From contig JAUCBJ010003746.1 of the NCBI GenBank assembly GCA_032718475.1, positions 1-59,130 of the forward strand: DNA of 59,130 nt, written 5' to 3'. Positions 49,850 to 59,130 of this stretch are shown piece by piece. The translations under genes and the position numbers were made by a program. Each line of letters opens with the position of its first letter. Position 1 is the stretch's first letter. The notes beneath the pieces are model-generated. The model saw nothing but the letters and a program-made list of their open reading frames with translations, ran no database searches and had not been told where the DNA came from. The DNA comes from Nemertoderma westbladi. Lineage: Eukaryota; Xenacoelomorpha; Nemertodermatida; Nemertodermatidae.

Positions 49850-50052
49850 GGTTCAACCCCCGGTGACGCGCTTTCTCATTTTTTCCATTTCTGAACAAAA
49901 CCATAATATTACATCTATAGTATTTTATTCCAAAATTGTAACATTACTCAACGCCGTTAGTATTACCAGCGAGTTGTTATTTAGCACTTTACAACTTTTG
50001 AGGACATTACAGCAATGTATTGGCCTGTACATTTAGTATTGTATTTGGTGTT

Positions 50053-50140
50053 ATTGTTTACGTGGTAACCATGACGGCGTTAAGTAATGTCCACTAAGGG
50101 GACATTACTTAACGCCGTCATTGGTTACGACGTAAACAAT
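50053..50140. repeat. ~40-bp near-perfect inverted repeat
   Basis: Left arm ATTGTTTACG...GGCGTTAAGTAATGTCC (50053-50092) and right arm GGACATTACTTAACGCC...CGTAAACAAT (50099-50140) differ by one substitution and a one-to-two-base indel, with a 6-base loop. A related CAACGCCGTTAG word lies at 49950. Probably a small foldback element. Confidence 0.85.
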
Positions 50141-50401
50141 AGAAGGAAATTTGCCTGACAGCCAGATAGGCCTACTGCATTACCTACCGGTAGGCGGGGT
50201 ATAGCTATTAATAACCAGTAGCTAAATTATTAACATGGCTCCAAACGCCACCATAAATATAAGCTAACTTATTTATAACATAATGTATGCCATTTTTACA
50301 TTTATTTATACAGCAACTAATATAATTTGTGCAGTTTCTATCACTTATAATGTATATGTACAATCGTTTCGTAGTGTTAGAATTTTCTGAATAAAACTAC
50401 A

Positions 50402-50540
50402 TACATACTTGTTGCAAAGTACTTTACAGTGTTCTGATCCTCGGTGGCTTTATTTTCACTCACTCACTAACGTTCGTTCGTGTAACAACGCCACTCGGAT
50501 CATCACACTGTAAAGTGCTACTTTACAAACAAGTATGTAA
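50402..50540. mobile_element. ~139-bp hairpin MITE
   Basis: TACATACTTGTTGCAAAGTA...CTGATCCTCGGTGGC (left) pairs with GCCACTCGGATCATC...ACAAGTATGTA (right) over about 47 bp with scattered mismatches around a ~40-base loop. No coding content. Confidence 0.75.
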
Positions 50541-50799
50541 ATAGTTATTACAATATTGCTTGCGTAGTTACTGCAAATCAAATTACTGTACTCTTCAACT
50601 CCTGATGCTGCCTTACTCAATCTTAAATAATTAATTTAGTGTTCTCGAATATTTATTACGTAACTACGTTTCTAAGTCGATGCTCTTTCAATACATGTAA
50701 TAAAAATTAAGAAATTCCACCAAATTTATTTTTTTTCACCGGGAAAAAAAGTAAAATTTATGCAATGGTTACTATTATCTAGGGAAAAGAAGACAGATT

Positions 50800-51150
50800 T
50801 TGGGGCCCATGTGAAGAATACCAGACTTCCTGCCGTTATATTTGACTTATTACGTAGTAATCGTTATTACGTAAACGTTATTAGTAAACGTTATTACGTA
50901 GTTATAATACGTAGTTACCGTAATGTGAGGAATACCAGGTTTTCACCAAAAACACAGGTTACAGAAGGGCTGAATCTAACCAAAACAATAAACGAATTAG
51001 TATATGTACATGTTATAAAACAGAAATAAGCGCTATAAAACACTTAATAAAGATAGATTAAAAAAAATAAAAAATCTCCATATATAAAATTCCAATAAAA
51101 AGTCGACCGAAAAGTGAAATCCTGGTATTCTTCGCATGGGCGGATTTTGG
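50800..51150. repeat. Dispersed repeat with inverted ends
   Basis: The left end GGGGCCCATGTGAAGAATAC and right end GTATTCTTCGCATGGGCGG are inverted copies. Between them is the CAGGTTACAGAAGGGCTGAA block shared with 42920-42995. It may be a short DNA element; the interior frame (50760-51029) is not supported as a gene. Confidence 0.6.
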
Positions 51151-52534
51151 GCGGATTATTCGAGCGAAAATGTAACAATTTAAGAATAAATTAATTATTT
51201 TATCCGAATATTGAATAGGAGTAGTAAAAGCATATAATGCATATGATGCTTTTATTATTTAGAGGAATTGCGGATTACAAAGTGTATAAAAAAATACTGT
51301 ATTTTTGTAACAGAAGTTGTTTTCTTAAAAAATATTCCCTTTTGAATTAGAAATTTATCGTTATAAAGTTATCGCAAATTTGAGGTAAATTTTGTCTGCA
51401 CTATTGTCTAATTAAATAATACTAGTTACCGGTACTATATACTAGCTATTCTTTGTGAGTGAAGATGATATTCTAGAACGATAATTAAATAATCAAATCA
51501 ATATTAAACTAGCTAATGGGAGCAGAAGATCCTATAACTATAAACATTTCAATGCTAAATTAATTAATACCAAAGTAATTACTGATCTAAAATAAATAAT
51601 GGAAATCAACAGAATAAACTTCTAGATCGTTGATTGGATAAATATTTTATTATCCGCATTTTTCGAAGCTTGATTGGATAATTACTTTATTGTCCGGAAA
51701 TGCGGACGTTAACGTCTTTATTGTCCGCAGTTTTGCGGACAATAATTGGAATATTTTAAAGAAAATACTTTAATAATATTAACAATTAATCATTCAAGTA
51801 GAAATTCACTCTTATCTCCCTATAATTCTGAAAAACAGAATCATATGGACATTCTTTTAAACAACAGTAACATTGTATATATCTGTTTACTGCAGTCTAC
51901 TGTGCTGCAGTCTAATGAGTTTACATACTCAATAAATTACTTTGTCTAACTCTAACTAATGTACAGTGCGGTAGCTATAAGACGCTGTAAATTGTGTAAC
52001 TAAATGGGTGGACTATATAGATGTACGCGAGCCTTCCATACAGCTGCTAATAAACTAATTTCCTCCAAATTGTGACAGCGGGAAAAAATAGCCTCGCCAG
52101 TAGCCAGGAGGACGCCAGTCGCAGCTACCCAGATCAACTTAAATAATCTATGTAATGTACCGGTTTCGGTGGCTGTTCGCGGCAAATTTCCCGTTTTTAT
52201 TACATAAAAAAATATATAATTCTAATTTAACCAGCTAAAAGAACAATTTTTAAATCAGAAATGAATTTACTATTATAAATTTACCTTTTTTTACATGCCA
52301 AAAAAGTGAAATACTAATTCATAAATGAACAGGGTAAAGTGTTAACGCAGTCTACCGGTAATACTGGTTTCTGAGGGATGGGTGTAAACGGAACCTTTTT
52401 TTCAATGTAAAAAACTTGAAATAGTCTTACAACTATTGTAAACAAGCGCGAAATCGCGCAAAGGTCCGCGTCTACTACTAACGCATGAACTATATCCTTG
52501 AATGGCTTACTACCAATCTTACAACAAAAGACAT
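51151..52534. other. AT-rich stretch without genes
   Basis: No gene seen. Contents: a perfect 10-bp hairpin ATTGTCCGCA-GTTT-TGCGGACAAT at 51719-51742, preceded by two TTGATTGGATAA-TA words (51635 and 51670). Confidence 0.4.
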
Positions 52535-52612
52535 TCACCGGAATGGGGGATTGAACACGTTACCTAGAGATTCCAAGTCCCAAGCTCTGCCACTGAGCCA
52601 TTGGGGCCGTAC
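52535..52612 (-). mobile_element. tRNA-derived SINE head or tRNA relic
   Basis: The minus strand has a strong A box/D arm (GGCTCAGTGGCAGAGC), a stem-like GGGACTTGGAATCTC and a B-box-like GTTCAATCCCC. The D stem GCTC/GAGC pairs, but the T arm and acceptor do not, so it is not a functional tRNA gene. Confidence 0.65.
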
Positions 52613-53289
52613 CAACCCCTAATACCAAAACCTATCTGGAAATTATTATTAACAACGGAGTGAATACTAGAGGTCTGGCTACGCGGACCTAAAAATTACT
52701 TTGAGGTAGGCGACTTACTACGCCTTACTCGCTACGACTTACTACGGCCTACTTAGCGACATTTTGATTTCAAAGAAAATAAACTTTAAATAAGGTATTC
52801 CTCATTTAACCTAAGCTGTTCCCATTAATTAATAAGATTGGGGTTCCTGAGGTCATTACGGGATGGGTTTTCGCAAGTACAGGTTTAATTTTTGGCGCAT
52901 TCTAACCCCCCTTCCCCTCTATTTGGAAAAAGATTTTTATAAAAATTAAAAATAACACTTTTTTAAACTAAAAATACTTTCTTGAAAATCACGTAATAGG
53001 CCACTTACTTTTTCACATATTCCGAAAGTGATACCGATGGTTGTTGAAAATAATGGCAAACCCACTCTGGGCTAAACTAAAACTCATTATCGAAACCCGT
53101 AATTCCATTTGAGTATGTTCTTTTGTGTATACTGATTTAACATACTGTACTGTTTTAGCTTAATAATTTGATAATACTGCTTTCTTAGGCCTATGATTAA
53201 ATACCACACACTATCATACACAATAATTATAAATAGTAGGCCTAAAGTCCTGAAGATATCTTTCACCACTTACTTGCATTTACAGGATG
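52613..53289. other. Non-coding stretch
   Basis: No gene seen. A CTTACTACG-rich segment occurs near 52710-52755. Otherwise AT-rich. Confidence 0.35.
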
Positions 53290-53880
53290 ACGGTTACCAA
53301 TGCAACAGGGCGAGCTGGCTGTCCTGGCAGATAAGCATTGCCTTAGCGCTGTTGGTATTCAAGACTGGATAGACTGACAAGGTTCTGATTAAGGGCATGA
53401 GGCCGTTGATGACATGCCCTCGCATCAGACGATGGTAGTGGCAATGGTGGAATTGTTCTATTAATGAATCCAACTTTACAGTGTACATGCAGCATTGGAC
53501 AAAGTAGACCAAATCTCTAACCGCATCATCCGTTGCCACTTCTCATGTTCTGAAAGACTCGCTAAGAAGTTTCCTAAGGTGGTTCTGAATGTGTGCTATT
53601 CTCCAACTAGTGTTGCCCCAGTAGATTAGGTGGAAAGTTTCTACCAGATTCTACAAGCAGCTATTGATGGTGGATCAGCATGTATTCTTATCTTTCCTGA
53701 GTGACTTTAATGCCAGTCTCCATCACTCGTCAACATCGCAATGTACATCGTTAATGTCAATCTAACAATCAGTTCATATTCAGGATTTAATCTCTGGAAG
53801 TGGGTTGTTCTCGTCTGGGACGCAGTTCAAGAAGCGATTTGGAAAGCTGTGGACACATTTGCGTCATGATGCATAAATCC
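53290..53880 (+). pseudogene. LINE endonuclease-domain fragment
   Basis: The plus strand reads, through one or more shifts, FPKVVLNVCYSPTSVAP (~53570-53625), FLSDFNASLHHSS (~53693-53730) and GSGLFSSGTQFKKRFGKLW (~53800-53855). These are the AP-endonuclease motifs of the same LINE family as at 46015-46160. The 5' part (53290-53540) shares GTTCTGATTAAGGGCATG with 45920. No RT follows. Confidence 0.75.
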
Positions 53881-54620
53881 ATCTTGACACAATTGGTCAC
53901 ACATAAACCTTCAACTTTCAGCTCATAAAAACTCATTGGCTATATTGCAATAGACCAGCTATAAAAGGTTGCACAATGCATAATATTCAGTTTGGAAATT
54001 GTTTTTTTACTTCTGATTGGTTGAAAATCAATGCTAGAGATACCAGCTTTCAACTTTCAAGTGAGATAGAAGATAGGAAAAGTGCGTTTTGAAATTTGAA
54101 AACTCATGTATGACCCCGGCCTTAACAGATCCCTCTTTGATGCGCCTCTGCGTCAAAGACCACGGAAGTGTGGGTCTCTCTTTTAGCCTATCTATGGTAT
54201 TAGAGTTTAGCAAAACACTATAAAGCGCCCCATGGCTACCGACCCATGGCCACAGTTAACCTATTAGGAAAGTAAATTACTTGAAGCTATAGTATTAAAT
54301 ATATATGTTATTCCTAATATACAAGCACACCCTTCAAAGTAAGGATATAAGAAATTTATACATTATAATATTCAGTAATACATCATCATTAATTGTAATG
54401 TATTAATATTAATACCATTCACATTGCAGCTGTGACTAATGAATGCGTAGTTTAAGGTCATTGAATATAAATTACTGATTTTGTAGAAGAGATATGTAAA
54501 ATATATAGTGTTATTGCTCAATTTATTCCTGGTTCCTTTCTCAATTTTCCCATTAGTATCTGAATCCTCTTGGTTTCTACTTTTTATCATGGCTCTATCT
54601 GAACTATGTGTTTTTCAACT
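53881..54620. other. Non-coding stretch
   Basis: No gene seen; AT-rich, leading into the higher-order repeat. Confidence 0.35.
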
Positions 54621-57345
54621 TCAACTAGTCACGGTATTTGTTTGTTAATCCTTAATGCGTTTGTACATCGGTTATATTTTTTGGTTGTTATCTAACCATA
54701 ACTCATCGAGTGTCTCCTCATTCTGAGGTTCCATATTATTACTACATACTTCCTATTTTTTGTTTATTAACGCTTGGTTCATTTTGCTGTCCTATATTCA
54801 ATTTTCCCCCTCGCAGGGACCCCACTTGCAGTTTACTCTATGCCTACCACTTGGAGGGGTCCCATCCTACATGGTTACGGTGCCGTGGGGCGTGGGCCCT
54901 CCTGGAACTAGCTTCTTTGCTGTAGCAGTGAACAGATCTGCCCGTAGTATACTACTGCATGTTGTTTTAATACTGTGCGACCTGGACGTGATGCTGGTTC
55001 TGTTGGGTAAAACGAACTTAGATCCTGCAAGGCATGACTTCGATGAACTTAGATCCTAACTAGGTGAACTAAGATCCTAACTAGGTGAACTTAGATCCTA
55101 ACTAGGTGAACTTAGATCCTAACTAGGTGAACTTAGAACCTTACTAGGTGAACTTAGATCATAACCCGGTGAACTTAGATCCTAACTAGGTCAACTTAGA
55201 TCCTAAGTAAGTGAACTTAGATCCTAAGTTGGTAAACTTAGATCCTAACTCGGTGAACTTAGATCCTAACTAGGTCAACTTAGATCCTAAGTAGGTGAAC
55301 TTAGATCCTAAGTTGGTGAACTTAGATCCCAAATAGGTGAACTTAGATCCTAACTAGGTCAACATAGAACCTAACTAGGTGAACTTAGATCCTAAGTAGG
55401 TGAACTTAGAACCTAACTAGGTGAACTTAGATCCTAACTAGGTCAACTTAGATCCTAACTAGGTGAACTTAGAACCTAACTAGGTGAACTTAGATCCTAA
55501 CTAGGTGAACTTAGATCCTAACTAGGTGAACTTAGATCCTAACTCAGTGAACTTAGATCCTAACTAGGTCAACTTAGATTCTAACTAGGTGAACTTAGAT
55601 CCTAACTAGGTCAACTAGTCACGGTATTTGTTTGCTAATCCTTAATGCCTTTGTACATCGGTTATATTTTTTGGTTGTTATCTAACCATAACTCATCGAG
55701 TGTCTCCTCATTCTGAGGTTCCATATTATTACTACAGTACTTCCTATTTTTTGTTTATTAACGCTTGGTTCATTTTGCTGTCCTATATTCAATTTTCCCC
55801 CTCGCAGGGACCCCACTTGCAGTTTACTCTATGCCTACCACTTGGAGGGATCCCATCCTACATGGTTACGGTGCCGTGGGGCGTGGGCCCTCCTGGAACT
55901 AGCTTCTTTGCTGTAGCAGTGGCAGATCTGCCCGTAGTATACTACTGCATGTTGTTTTAATACTGTGCGACCTGGACGTGATGCTGGTTCTGTTGGGTAA
56001 AACGAACTTAGATCCTGCAAGGCATGACTTCGATGAACTTAGATCCTAACTAGGTGAACTAAGATCCTAACTAGGTGAACTTAGATCCTAACTAGGTGAA
56101 CTTAGATCCTAACTAGGTGAACTTAGAACCTTACTAGGTGAACTTAGATCATAACCCGGTGAACTTAGATCCTAACTAGGTCAACTTAGATCCTAAGTAA
56201 GTGAACTTAGATCCTAAGTTGGTAAACTTAGATCCTAACTCGGTGAACTTAGATCCTAACTAGGTCAACTTAGATCCTAAGTAGGTGAACTTAGATCCTA
56301 AGTTGGTGAACTTAGATCCCAAATAGGTGAACTTAGATCCTAACTAGGTCAACATAGAACCTAACTAGGTGAACTTAGATCCTAAGTAGGTGAACTTAGA
56401 ACCTAACTAGGTGAACTTAGATCCTAACTAGGTCAACTTAGATCCTAACTAGGTGAACTTAGAACCTAACTAGGTGAACTTAGATCCTAACTAGGTGAAC
56501 TTAGATCCTAACTAGGTGAACTTAGATCCTAACTCAGTGAACTTAGATCCTAACTAGGTCAACTTAGATTCTAACTAGGTGAACTTAGATCCTAACTAGG
56601 TCAACTAGTCACGGTATTTGTTTGCTAATCCTTAATGCCTTTGTACATCGGTTATATTTTTTGGTTGTTATCTAACCATAACTCATCGAGTGTCTCCTCA
56701 TTCTGAGGTTCCATATTATTACTACAGTACTTCCTATTTTTTGTTTATTAACGCTTGGTTCATTTTGCTGTCCTATATTCAATTTTCCCCCTCGCAGGGA
56801 CCCCACTTGCAGTTTACTCTATGCCTACCACTTGGAGGGGTCCCATCCTACATGGTTACGGTGCCGTGGGGCGTGGGCCCTCCTGGCACTAGCTTCTTTG
56901 CTGTAGCAGTGGCAGATCTGCCCGTAGTATACTACTGCATGTTGTTTTAATACTGTGCGACCTGCACGTGATGCTGGTTCTGTTGGGTAAAACGAACTTA
57001 GATCCTGCAAGGCATGACTTCGATGAACTTAGATCCTAACTAGGTGAACTAAGATCCTAACTAGGTGAACTTTAGATCCTAACTAGGTGAACTTAGATCC
57101 TAACTAGGTGAACTTAGAACCTAACTAGGTGAACTTAGATCCTAACTAGGTGAACTTAGAACCTAACTAGGTAAACTTAGATCCTAACTCGGTGAACTTA
57201 GATCCTAACTAGGTCAACTTAGGTACTAAGTAGGTGAACTTAGATCCTAAGAGGTGAACTTAGATCCTAACTAAGGTGAACTTAGATCCTAACTAGGTGA
57301 ACTTAGATCCTTTAACTAGGTGAACTTAAATCCCACTTTATGCTA
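54621..57345. repeat. 990-bp higher-order tandem repeat (unique ~400 bp plus 21-bp minisatellite)
   Basis: Units begin TCAACTAGTCACGGTATTTG at 54621, 55611 and 56601, exactly 990 bp apart; the third is truncated near 57345. Each has a ~410-bp single-copy segment and then ~27 copies of a 21-bp word (GAACTTAGATCCTAACTAGG plus T). By eye the 21-bp arrays of units 1 and 2 are identical, including rare variants, while the array of unit 3 differs. The single-copy segments of units 2 and 3 are closer to each other than to unit 1. Hydrophobic 86-residue frames at 55700 and 56690 are copies of one frame without recognised domains. Confidence 0.95.
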
Positions 57346-58356
57346 TTTAAAGCCTTTGGTAATTATCATGCTAGTCGCGAAGTTTTTTGCCATAGATCTC
57401 AACATCGTGCCTCAGCCTGGATTTTTTAGCGTAGCTTTTAGCTCTCGATTTTGAATCATACAAACTTGTTACAAAATTTTATACTACCGGTACTGTATGT
57501 GTGCATGCATTTATTGGAATAATAAGGTAATATGACCTTGTCTGTGACCTAATTTTTAACTATTGTATTACAGTAAAAATATAGTTACGTATTTCTTCCG
57601 TTAAAAATCAATCGATAATACTTACTTAAACTAGGCCCTAATTAATGTACAGTAGGATATTTGTTTTTGTATTGAGCTTATGTACTGCATGTTGCATGAC
57701 TGTAGGCCCTACTGTTTTATCTAGGCTCTCTTTGTATTAGCCTATAGTAACTATTGGTCTATTGCTGAATGCTAGCGGTGGTTGGTGTCATGCGCTCACC
57801 CGTTCAACCACCGTCTACATTCTACATTGTTTGTAGAAGTGTAGAAAATTGTTATTAAATAAATAAAATAAAAAAAGCGAACTTAGATCTTAGGTGAACT
57901 TAGATCCAATTTATACAAATTCCTTAGCAATACAGCAATACATACAGACATATAGGCCTAGGCCTAGATGTTGTTTGTTGTTACCGTACCGTACCTCATG
58001 TTACGGCTGTACCTGGTACCGTACAGCTGTACAGCGGTAGGCAGGTAGGGTAGGGCAGTAGGGTAGACTTCTGGACTTATCTGAGCGTTAGGCCTACCCT
58101 ACACCTACATCCAGACATCAGTACAGCAGTACATGGTCAGATGGTTGTAGTCTGGTTCTGGTAGTCAGGTAGTGTAGGTGGGTATCGGTACTGCGGTACC
58201 GTTTCGTTTATTGAAATCTGAACTGCTGGAAGCTAACTGTAAAGCTCTGTAGGCCTACTGTAAACCGAAGCTGCACCAGTAAAATATCCATGTTAAATAG
58301 GCCTACTGAAATAGATACAGTCTCAGAGGATAACATCAGAACATGCTGACATCAGT
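57346..58356. other. Non-coding stretch
   Basis: No gene seen. Two stray GAACTTAGATC words near 57880-57905 match the 21-bp repeat. Many AGGCCTA and TACCGTAC words occur between 57950 and 58260. Confidence 0.4.
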
Positions 58357-58772
58357 CAGGAACACTGGTCACAATATGTCCAATTTACAGCCAGAATGTG
58401 TCCGCGGAAAACGCTCTCAGAGTGAAATTTCTCCATAGAAAACAATGCTAAATTTCATTTGAAAACCGGCAGTGAAATTTTAACATTGGCATTCTAAAAA
58501 TTATGCCATTAGAATCGTCATAAAATTCTGTATAAATCAATTTGAGAATTAGAATCTCATCGTTGGGATAACTTATCATAATATTAAAAATAAAAATATG
58601 CCCAGCTTCTGCTTTGAGTACTATTGGAGTTACAGCCAAAATATGTCCGGAAATATAATCGCAGCCTGTGAAGGACAAATAGTGGCTGCACGGACACTTT
58701 CTGGCTGTAAATATGTGGACAATTTTTGGCTGAGCTTCAGCCAGAAAGTGACCAGTGTTCCTAACTGGGACA
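58357..58772. mobile_element. ~415-bp TIR element, non-autonomous
   Basis: The left end AGGAACACTGGTCAC followed by TTTACAGCCAGAATGTGTCCG is matched, inverted, on the right by GTGACCAGTGTTCCT preceded by CGGACACTTTCTGGCTGTAAA, with an extra ~30 bp in the right arm. Internal words ACAGCCAAAATATGTCCGG repeat the motif. No transposase; target duplication not resolved. Confidence 0.7.
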
Positions 58773-59130
58773 TGGTCGAACGTCGAAGTAATAGGCCTAT
58801 TTATTTCCCGCTCAGGATCAGGAAATTCTGGTAACGGTAAGTAATAATGTCGAGGTAGAATAAAACGTCTGTCCTTATCTGATCTGATCTGACTGTCTGA
58901 TCTGACAGCATCTGATCTCTATAACCAATCAGGCCAATCAGGAGAAAGAGATATAATATTTACCTAACTGTCTGTTAGGTAAATAGCCAATAGCTGAATA
59001 GGGGATCACGTTTCAGGTTGCCTGTTACAGTGTTACGTATTATCATCATATGAAGTACCCGGTACCAGAGCAGTACAGGCATACCGGTATGCATCTAATG
59101 CACAAAGGCATGTTATTACTGTATTATATA
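58773..59130. other. Non-coding right edge
   Basis: No gene seen. A CTGATCTGA-rich run at 58880-58920 and several ACCGGTA words near the end. Confidence 0.35.

Noticed and set aside
52535-52612. Functional tRNA gene (a Pro-like anticodon loop was considered)
   Set aside because: Only the D arm pairs well; the T arm and acceptor stem do not form, so it is treated as a SINE head.
54710-57010. Three related hydrophobic frames, beginning MSPHSEVPYYYY
   Set aside because: They are copies of one stretch in a 990-bp tandem repeat, with a frame change in copy 1, and no domain.

Overview
This window is animal genomic DNA. It is AT-rich and gene-poor, and it is crowded with retroelements, foldback DNA elements and tandem arrays. 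The organism is most likely a marine invertebrate: there are BEL/Pao retrotransposons, a chloride-intracellular-channel (CLIC) protein, a nicotinic-receptor-like channel subunit, tRNA-derived SINEs with an invertebrate-type tail, and hammerhead-ribozyme repeats. The species cannot be named from the sequence. There are no operons, rRNA genes, CRISPR arrays or intact tRNA genes.

Layout. 1-4973 (-) is an uninterrupted 1,657-codon gag-protease reading frame of a BEL/Pao element that runs off the left edge. 7177-15161 (-) is a second BEL/Pao element: its 1,337-residue pol is intact with every catalytic residue, but its gag-protease carries two stops and several frameshifts. 15.3-21.3 kb is non-coding, with a 121-bp repeat array and a 640-bp terminal-inverted-repeat (TIR) element that contains a perfect 54-bp palindrome. 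21.3-23.6 kb is a decayed LINE split by a poly-A insertion with a 12-bp target duplication. 23.7-25.06 kb holds a hairpin, a palindromic minisatellite and a (-) strand exon coding a signal peptide. 27.2-29.5 kb holds duplicated arms around a tRNA-SINE/hammerhead-core unit, then a 1.25-kb 70-bp minisatellite.

33626-34324 (-) is a full-length intronless CLIC gene. Just upstream of it lie two adjacent DNA elements, one at 34695-36763 with TA duplication and ~270-bp TIRs, the other at 36775-38664 with GCAGA duplication. 43471-44811 (-) is an intronless pentameric ligand-gated channel subunit that lacks both Cys-loop cysteines. LINE debris lies at about 30, 38, 42, 46-47.5 and 53.3-53.9 kb. 48.1-49.65 kb has a SINE, a 36-bp minisatellite and a C/A-rich array. 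49804-49849 folds as a complete type I hammerhead ribozyme. 54621-57345 is a three-copy 990-bp higher-order repeat.

The two host genes are unrelated in function and share no regulation that can be seen. The rest is best read as successive transposon insertions and local tandem duplications. The most notable items are the giant gag frame, the hammerhead ribozyme and its SINE-linked relative, the Cys-less channel, and the family of foldback DNA elements.
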